Of a stretch of DNA of 64,000 nucleotides, positions 57,261 to 64,000 are shown piece by piece. Each line of letters starts with the position of its first letter. The stretch's first letter is position 1. The notes below the pieces were generated by a model. That model saw only the letters and a program-made list of their open reading frames with translations, ran no database searches and was not told where the DNA came from. The position numbers were made by a program, and so were the translations under genes. Source of the DNA: Nematopogon swammerdamellus (taxonomy: Eukaryota; Arthropoda; Insecta; Lepidoptera; Adelidae); NCBI GenBank assembly GCA_946902875.1, contig OX336340.1:12043566-12107565 (forward strand), written 5' to 3'.

Positions 57261-57540
57261 GATAGGCGCTCGTCGTTGTCGGTTTAACGAATAGTGAGTT
57301 ACGATATCGCCGAGCGAAATCTATTTATTGCGTGCTGGGAGGGCTGCTCATTTGAATTAACTTATCGGGAGATATAATCTTCATTGGAAAAAGAGCAAAA
57401 TATTTTACTCTGTACGTGTACATGCGAGATATGCGTCCCCTTGGCGGGCTAGCGCTAATGTAGAACGAACATTGATATTTGAGGTAGTCCCGTTGCGTTG
57501 TCGCGACGACGACGCGACGGCGGCGGCGCCTTAACATAAA

Positions 57541-57760
57541 GCTAGAAACTCATTGGGCCCACGTACGCTACGCACGCGTACGTGGGCGCGTCGGTCTCCA
57601 TATATTTTATATGGAAGAGTACAGCACGCAGTTTCATTGCGCCCACGCCACCCTACGCTACGCGACACACTGCGTGCTGCACTCTTCCATATAAAATGTA
57701 TGGAGACCGACGCGCCCACGTACGCGTGCGTAGCGTACGTGGGCCCAATGAGTTTCTAGC
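57541..57760. mobile_element. 220-bp palindromic MITE with TAAA target duplication
   Basis: About 92-bp inverted arms start GCTAGAAACTCATTGGGCCC and surround a short centre. TAAA stands on both sides (57537-57540 and 57761-57764). The arms contain ACGTACGCTACGCACGCGTA; short open frames are by-products. Confidence 0.88.
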
Positions 57761-57764
57761 TAAA

Positions 57765-59145
57765 GGCGCCGCGCGCCGCCGCCGCTACCGCAGCACATAG
57801 GCTCACATTTAAATTTCACATAGTGGAGATGTGATGAGCTCGCAGATCGATATGGCGTACGATGTGCTTGTACGAGTGCCGAGAGCCTGAATGTCTCCGC
57901 CCGCACGCAGCTCACTCGACGCAAATTGTCCGCTTGCCAAAACATCCGTCACTCGGGTGACCGCGATTTGGAACATCTCTGCACGTTATCCCAACGAAGT
58001 CTATCTCAATTTTATTTTCCTCATCGTACCCAGTGCAATCTTGTATATTTTATAATAGTTAACTAACTACAATCGGTTGGTCGGTGCTTACGCCCAGCGT
58101 GCGTGCGGCACATAGGTACATACGAGTACCTACCATGGGTAGGTTTACTTACACAATTAAAATAGCTAATAACAATCTAATCTTCCTACTTCCTTGTGTA
58201 CTTGGGCGTGACTTAAAATCAGCGTCCTTCTCAATGGCTGAGGGACAAAGGCTGTGTCTGTTTGTGTCTTATTAATTTGTTACTTTAGCTATACATAATG
58301 TCAAGCCTATCTCTTTTTCTGTCTACATTTTAGTTTACATTTTTTAAGGTGCTTGTGTTTTTGAAAAATAATAAAAAATATATAAATGTAATACTTTTTT
58401 TTTATTTTGTTGAGTTCATTTTCAATGTACCTCGAAGGTCGTGCAATGCACGAGATCTGTGAATTTTTTTTGTATCCATTGTGTGTGTACTGGACGAAAG
58501 AAATAAATAAACATTTCAATTAATTTCATTTAATTTTATTTCATTTCCTAAACTATTCATCTCTAGCTACATCATTAAAAAAAAGCTAATAAGTGTTACC
58601 TTGATTATTGAACGTAAAAGTGTAGGTCGATTCCTTCATACCTACTTGGTGGTAAGGTTAAACTAGCCCTGGTTTATACCACCGCACTAAATGAAAGGTC
58701 AGTTGAAGTGGCTGTAAAAATAGTTTGTGTTTTCAGATAATTTCAGTGTAGCCGGCACAACCAAAGGGAATCACTGACACGGCACCTAGCTCACCAAGGT
58801 GTTACGGGCTGATATCACGGGTATTGTATGATGTAGCCAATAGCGTTCGATTTTATAAAAAAAAGTGGTCAATTGTGAGTCTAACTTGCATGGATAATGG
58901 TAAGGAGCCCTCCTTACCATTCCATTTTCCGTGAGAACTTTAGAATTTATCGTTTAGGTTTTCCTGTAAACTTCACTATTTTTTATAAGTTTTAGACACT
59001 GGTTTCAGAGATGGGGGGGGGGGGGGGGGGGGGGCGGATACTAGATTTTTCAATATGTTTTAATAATTCTTTGGTCAACTCAGCCCACAGCCCACTCGGC
59101 CCGCGGGCTTAAATGACCACTATGAAATATATGTTCAAAAATTAT
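57765..59145. other. Spacer with SINE B fragment and a 22-G tract
   Basis: No coding signal. Contains the SINE B piece at 58640-58865 and an uninterrupted run of 22 G at 59013-59034. Confidence 0.55.
58640..58865 (+). repeat. SINE family B 3' fragment
   Basis: Contains TTTATACCACCGCACTAAAT, CAGTGTAGCCGGCAC and GATGTAGCCAATAG, and ends in an A-rich run at about 58865. It is more diverged than the copies in Dbt introns. Confidence 0.7.
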
Positions 59146-59485
59146 ATACATACATACATATCACACACGCTGAATCCCGACAATCGGGGTAAGCAGGGTA
59201 ATCGGTGTTGTGCTGCAAGAACTCTGGTAAATTGCAGCACAACACCGACCACCACGTTTAGCAAAGTATTCGAACAAAATTCAATCGATCGAGCAGCAAG
59301 TAAGGCACGAAGGCACCCACCTGCTGCATGACTCGGTGGAAGTACCGTGCCAAGGTGAGAGGTGGCGAGCCCGTCGCCCTTTAGCACGGCATCTTGTCAT
59401 TATCCCTTAGTCGCCTTTTACGACATGCATGGGGAGAGAATGCAGTGGGGCTATTCTTTTTAAGTACCGGCCCCACACGGTACTT
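59146..59485 (+). repeat. Dispersed repeat family C, copy 2
   Basis: Same landmarks as the copy at 10255-10605 with few differences. A short diverged piece (GTGGAAGGACCGTGCCAAGG) also occurs near 26280. Confidence 0.7.
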
Positions 59486-59699
59486 AAAAAAATTTATTTT
59501 ATTCCTTATAACGAGCCCTTTTCATTGATACATGCACATGTGAACCAAATTTCAACTTTTTTCTTCCAGTAGATTCTGAGAAAATAAACCGTGACAGACG
59601 GACAGACAGACACGAGAGTGATCCTATAAGGGTTAAATTGTTTCCTCTTTTGAGGTGCAAAACCCTATAACCTGCAAAATCGCATATTCTGAAGAAACA

Positions 59700-60003
59700 A
59701 ACTTGTCAGTCAGCATTTATGCATCCACTGCCTCTCAATTTTTTCTAGTTCTCCCGCCCTTCAACGGTACTGATTGCCTCCGACGTACTTGATGTCGACT
59801 TGGTGGTCTAACCACACTCCCTTTTCCTATTTCACTGTGCATGGCCGCCAATATAGGACCAGTTTACTCCAACGGTCGTCGTCTCTCTACGACTGACGTG
59901 CCCAGCCTATAATTGCCATTTGAACTTTGCCACCCGGTGACCAATATCGGCTACTTTGGTACGTCGGCGGATTACCTCGTTACGCAAAAGATCGCGTAAT
60001 AAG
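59700..60003 (-). pseudogene. RTE-like reverse transcriptase C-terminal fragment
   Basis: The minus frame reads LLRDLLRNEVIRRRTKVADI, GHRVAKFKWQL, stop, AGHVSRRETTTVGVNW. This is the IRNxxIRxRTKVxDIxxRVxxxKWxxAGHV pattern at the end of RTE-type RT. Several stops follow. The tail (GTCAGTCAGCATTTATGCAT) resembles the insert at 7363-7500. Confidence 0.8.
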
Positions 60004-63000
60004 TTGATATCATATTAATTCGATCCAATAGAACTACAGTTTGTTAGTAAACTGAAAAGAAATAAGTATTTACGAAGCGATTTGTTTGTGCTGTGTGATG
60101 GCCAAGACAAGATATTTTTTATAGAAGTGAACATATTAAATGGATAGAGTAACTAAATAGTTTATTACAACATTGTTGAATTGGGGCTTCGATGATATGA
60201 AAAGCCTTGGCTGTGCATGGGATCTTACAACTTTTTACAGTGGAAAGGTTGCGTGCGAGATTTGGCATATTTTTCACATTATATGTTTTTGATGGGATAT
60301 TATATTTGACAGTAAATACAGAGCAGTTGCCAGAGGCTATACGTATAACGAAGATGTCGTTGCCGCGTTGTCGGCCGACACGAGCGTATACGCAAAATTG
60401 CCACTGATTAAGTGATGCAAAGATTATATGCATTACTAATAAATCATATTTGGTATGGTTGAGACTACGATCGTTATTGGTCGTTATTTCGCGGCCGGTA
60501 GACTGACAATAATTATTGTTGAGTTATTATCTCGCTTCGCGCCTCCGCGCCACCGCCGCGCCGCCGCCGGCGCCTCCGCCGGGATGGAGCACGCGTTAAT
60601 ACCAATTAGTGTCTATTAACAGTTATATTTAATTTACTTCATTTGTATATTTTTAGGGTTCCGTACCGCAAAAGAGGAAAAAAAAACGGAACCCTTATAG
60701 GATAACTTCGTTGCCCGTTTGTCTGTCTGTCTGTCTGTCAAGAGTTCAAGACCCTTTTTTATTTTAATCGGTTTGGGTACTGAGCTCGATTGTAGGTTTA
60801 GTTAGTAAGTTTAGGGGAAACGCCATTTACAGAGGCGGGCGCTATGACGGATTTTTTGTCATAATTCCTAAAATAATTCCTTCTGTATAATCCTATTTCC
60901 TAAAATAATCTCCTAAAAAAAATAAAAGAGCATTTTTTGTCCTGGACGTTCCGAAAAAAGACGACCACTGAAAACGTCAGTATAGGAAATATTCTTGTCT
61001 ACACAAGTGCACACATGTGTACACATTGTAACTAATTTTCTTCTCCACATTCCTTTGCCCACTTTTAGCAAACAAAACGATATGAAGACAATGTTCTAAA
61101 TTGCTAGCGAAGAATTCACATTCCACGCGCTTTGCGTAATATTGCGTAAATGTTTCGAGTTTAGGGCGTTTGACTAAAGATGAAGATTACTCAAGTTCCC
61201 GCAACATTGAGCTCACACATCTGCTCCCTTCCCTGTTTCCTCCAGCCCCGTAGTCGTGCGCGAGAGGCTGAAATAATCTTCTAGTCAATATTAATTGAAG
61301 CTATTTCTTTTCTGTTGAAATAAAGATATGTATATGGCAGGAACCTCAGATAAGCCTGATCTGAGGTAGGAACCTAGACAAATTGCTTGTTCTGTATTGG
61401 AATCTAAACTGCTTCGAGAACTATTACTATAAAATGTATTGTGAGAGAATATACGAGACTATACGAGAATATACCCTAAAATACCTACATAATATATTTC
61501 CCGTGTTTAATTGGGCTAATGCACTGAAGCTACTGATCATTTATATTTTGTTAAAATTAGGTATAATTAACACAAGTAGTAATTTTTAACAACCACTGTA
61601 ATTTAAAATAAACCACATAATATATTAAGTTCGGAAGTTTTAAAATTTACACTTTAATTGCATAATATCTGAAACAGAAGTTCCTGCCAAATATTATGCT
61701 TCATAGATTTGAGATCGCACGGCAATTTCGTGGTAATAGTGTGATTATGGGAATTATGCACGTTCAAGATTGGCAGCATTAAATGTCTTATGTCGTTGAA
61801 CTAAGGTATGCTTTTATATGTTTTCCCCCTGGAGCTGTTGAGTTGAACTTTGTAATAAAAACATTTTTTTCTCATCGAATTAATTCTGTATTGATTTTTT
61901 CCATTCCATCTTCAACGATGAATTCACAGAAACCAAATATCCTTCGCTTTATAGTGAGACAAGTGACCTCTTTATAGTTTGCGTGACTATTAATACTTGG
62001 CGTCCAGCCAGCAAGCCTTCTGCTCCTTGTACGGAAATGGTTTTATCCTTTTTGCAAATGAGTACAATTTCGTAGAGGAATTATTCACTTGCGGAGGAGC
62101 ACGAGGCGACGAAATCGCTTGAAAAGATCGTGTTGATATTATCTGAAACTGTTCAGTGTTCAACTTAATCTTTCATTTTTATGGAAACTGACACAGTTAT
62201 AGGCTATACGCTATATAAGTTATAAGCTATATAAAATCACGATATCCTTAACGCGAGCGGAGCCGCAGGCATCTGTGTATATACGCAACCAGGAAAATGT
62301 TTTGGCAAAACCACAACACTTCTTTTGCTGTTTTCAGGCCTCAGGTGAGCTCATTGTATGTACATAGTTTGACGTTTCACTTAGGGGAGGAAAAATTAAT
62401 AAATTCAACACAAGTGCAGTAATATTCTTGCAAGTTTTAATTGATACTATGTTTGCTTATTTTTTTAATTTGTTTTATTTGCAACTACATATAAACGTCT
62501 AGAAATTTGTTCGATTTCATGTTTAGTACGATCAAACAATTTTAACTACATACATTTTCTAAACACTTGTTAACACTTGTGTTTGTTAACACTTTCCGCT
62601 ACTTTTATAGAAGTCAATATAAAAAAAATCGCCCAAGTGCGTGTCGGACCACGCACAGTGAAGGGTTCCGTAGTCAGGAAAAACGTTCATAATGTAAACG
62701 AAAATATCCCATTCAAACCAATGTTCGTTGAAAGTGTGTTTTAAGTTTTACCACCTTAAATTTTTCCACAATTTTCCAAATAGTTGAAAGGTCACACTTT
62801 TTACGACTTTAGAAGTGCATATTTTACCAACTATTGAGATAAACCAAAAAGTTATTTTGAAACTTCTTTATCATTTAATTAACGATAACACACGCTTATG
62901 TGCACAAACTTGTTATTATAGCTCAATTACATGTATAGTTTGCCACCCCAATTTTATTAGCAGCTAGCTAGAGGCTTACAGTAGGTATATAAAAGATAGA

Positions 63001-63021
63001 CAGGTTCCAAGTTAGAGGAAG
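60004..63021. other. Spacer with dispersed repeats
   Basis: A GC patch at 60535-60595, a GGGTTCCGTACCGC repeat with a TCTG microsatellite at about 60655-60740, and a CGCCCAAGTGCGTGTCGG repeat at about 62628. The small frames (60119-60433, 61383-61589, 61783-61977) match nothing I know. Confidence 0.5.
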
Positions 63022-63344
63022 CTAACGTAGTTCATCATCAGTCTCGACTGCCTCGCAGCTGTGGTACTTAGAAGAGGTGTCCATGCAGGACTCCTGCTCG
63101 GCAGACAGCTCGTCGGACGAGGCGCGCTCCTCCGCAACCGCCTCCGCCGCGCCCGTCAGCGGCTCCAGCTCCTCGTCCACCCCCTCCCCGCCCCCGCGCA
63201 GGGCGCCCCCACCCCCTCCGCCGGCCCCGCCGTCTCCTCCGCCTCCGCCGACTCCTTCCCCGCGCCACGCTCCGCCGCCGCCCTCCCCTCGCCATGCCCC
63301 GCTCCCGCCGCTTCCGTTCGACTCCGGCGACATCGGCCAGCAAC
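63022..63344 (-). CDS. Terminal coding exon of an unidentified gene (Gly-rich, acidic C-terminus)
   Basis: An acceptor (ttgtcctcag) lies at 63354-63345. The chosen frame enters with two bases and reads CWPMSPESNGSGGSGAW, then Gly-rich stretches (about residues 15-60), and an acidic Ser/Glu-rich C-terminus (EELEPLTGAAEAVAEE, then SSKYHSCEAVETDDELR) before the stop TAG at 63024-63022. I prefer this frame because its C-terminus has normal residue use, while the other frames give Arg/Gly or Pro repeats. The upstream exons must lie to the right, beyond the window. The protein family is not recognised. Confidence 0.55.
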
Positions 63345-63664
63345 CTGAGGACAATAATTTACCTTGAGATACTAAACGTGTAATTTTTTTGAGCATGTTG
63401 CCTTCTTTAATGCTATACTCAATATTTACACTGAAGTGAGCTTTCTATGTACAAGCTCAAGAAAACAAAAAATACTGGTTATGGACGACAATAAGAAAAT
63501 TAATCGATTTATTTAACAAATTCGCTTGCCCAACGACTAATTTCGTTTTTCGTCGATTTCATTGACACGCTTTTTGAAGAGTCGCAGGTTATAGGAGCAC
63601 AACAACACACTCACTGGAAGACCACTTAATATTTTCGCCGTACGAAACGAAACGATTTTAAATT

Positions 63665-63993
63665 TTCAAAACGATGGTTTCTGAGAAGATCGGTGTCTAC
63701 GCCATTGGATGCCCCATATGCATCTTCTGCGAGTGTGGCGGATATAGATAGGGGCAGAAGGGATAAGAGAAGCTATGTATAATTCCTCAGAGCAACGACC
63801 GTGACCGACATAAAATATGGCAATATGAAATATGCTAATGATTCGCCTGTGGATATCTGTGGTGTAGTGACTCAAGAACATGCGTGAGCTTGCGATCGGA
63901 TCAGGCGGTTGGAGCCGATTAGGCAGATAGCTCGTCGTTGAATAGAGTTCAAGAAAGCTAACAAGTAAAGGAGGCAACCGTCCCACAGGTGAC
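63665..63993 (-). pseudogene. Degenerate non-LTR reverse transcriptase 3' fragment
   Basis: Across frames the minus strand reads HLWDGCLLYLLAFLNSIQRR, AICLIGSNRLIRSQAHACS, then GRCSEELY and TRRRCIWGIQWRRHRSSQKP. This follows the HLWDG...[13 protein letters not shown]...GECSEELF order seen at 20270-20480. It has several frameshifts. Confidence 0.65.
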
Positions 63994-64000
63994 TGAACTA

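Overview
The window looks like nuclear DNA of a moth or butterfly (Lepidoptera). Reasons: intron-split insect-type genes with AT-rich introns, very dense transposable elements, and repeat families I recognise as typical of lepidopteran genomes (the 68-bp CTCGGCCTTCGGCCTCGCCC satellite, ACCCGACTACGGCGAAG repeats, GGCCAAGTGCGAGTC repeats, and RTE-type tails beginning ACTAGCTNTGCCCGCG). There are no prokaryotic operons, CRISPR arrays or rRNA/tRNA genes.

Two host genes can be rebuilt exon by exon, both on the minus strand. (1) Dbt, the E2 acyltransferase core of the mitochondrial branched-chain 2-oxoacid dehydrogenase complex, has 8 coding exons between 1618 and 25748. They join in frame to 450 codons plus stop and carry a lipoyl domain, an E3-binding domain and the catalytic DHRVVDG motif. 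(2) bves/Popdc, a Popeye-domain cAMP-binding membrane protein, has 6 coding exons between 36780 and 43012, joining in frame to 512 codons plus stop, with one GC-AG intron. A third, unidentified minus-strand gene ends with a Gly-rich terminal exon at 63022-63344.

Most of the rest is mobile DNA. The Dbt introns hold a 3.7-kb fold-back element with ~0.9-kb inverted arms and TAA flanks (5162-8830). They also hold a 4.9-kb region bounded by perfect 33-bp inverted ends (9745-14655), containing a head-to-head 68-bp satellite with an exact 1,030-bp duplicated segment and a 206-bp-arm palindrome. A third structure is a 9.4-kb inverted-repeat structure (15418-24803) enclosing two broken, oppositely oriented copies of one non-LTR retrotransposon and a 102-bp tandem array.

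Between the two host genes lies a 1.7-kb hAT-like non-autonomous element (28991-30688) with an 8-bp target duplication and a 100-bp tandem array inside. Upstream of bves is an intact BEL/Pao LTR retrotransposon (46130-51682): identical 122-bp LTRs, a 5-bp target duplication and one open 1695-codon gag-pol frame. It is nested in a tRNA-derived SINE. To its right are a CTACGAG fold-back (52830-55165), CpG-rich promoter-like DNA (56470-57260), a 220-bp palindromic MITE with TAAA target duplication (57541-57760), RTE and other retrotransposon remnants, and the last exon of the third gene.

All identifications come from reading translated motifs, splice signals and repeat alignments by eye; no database search was run. 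I found no obviously new multi-gene system. The most unusual material is the set of nested inverted-repeat structures in the Dbt introns and the very short-LTR, apparently young BEL/Pao element.
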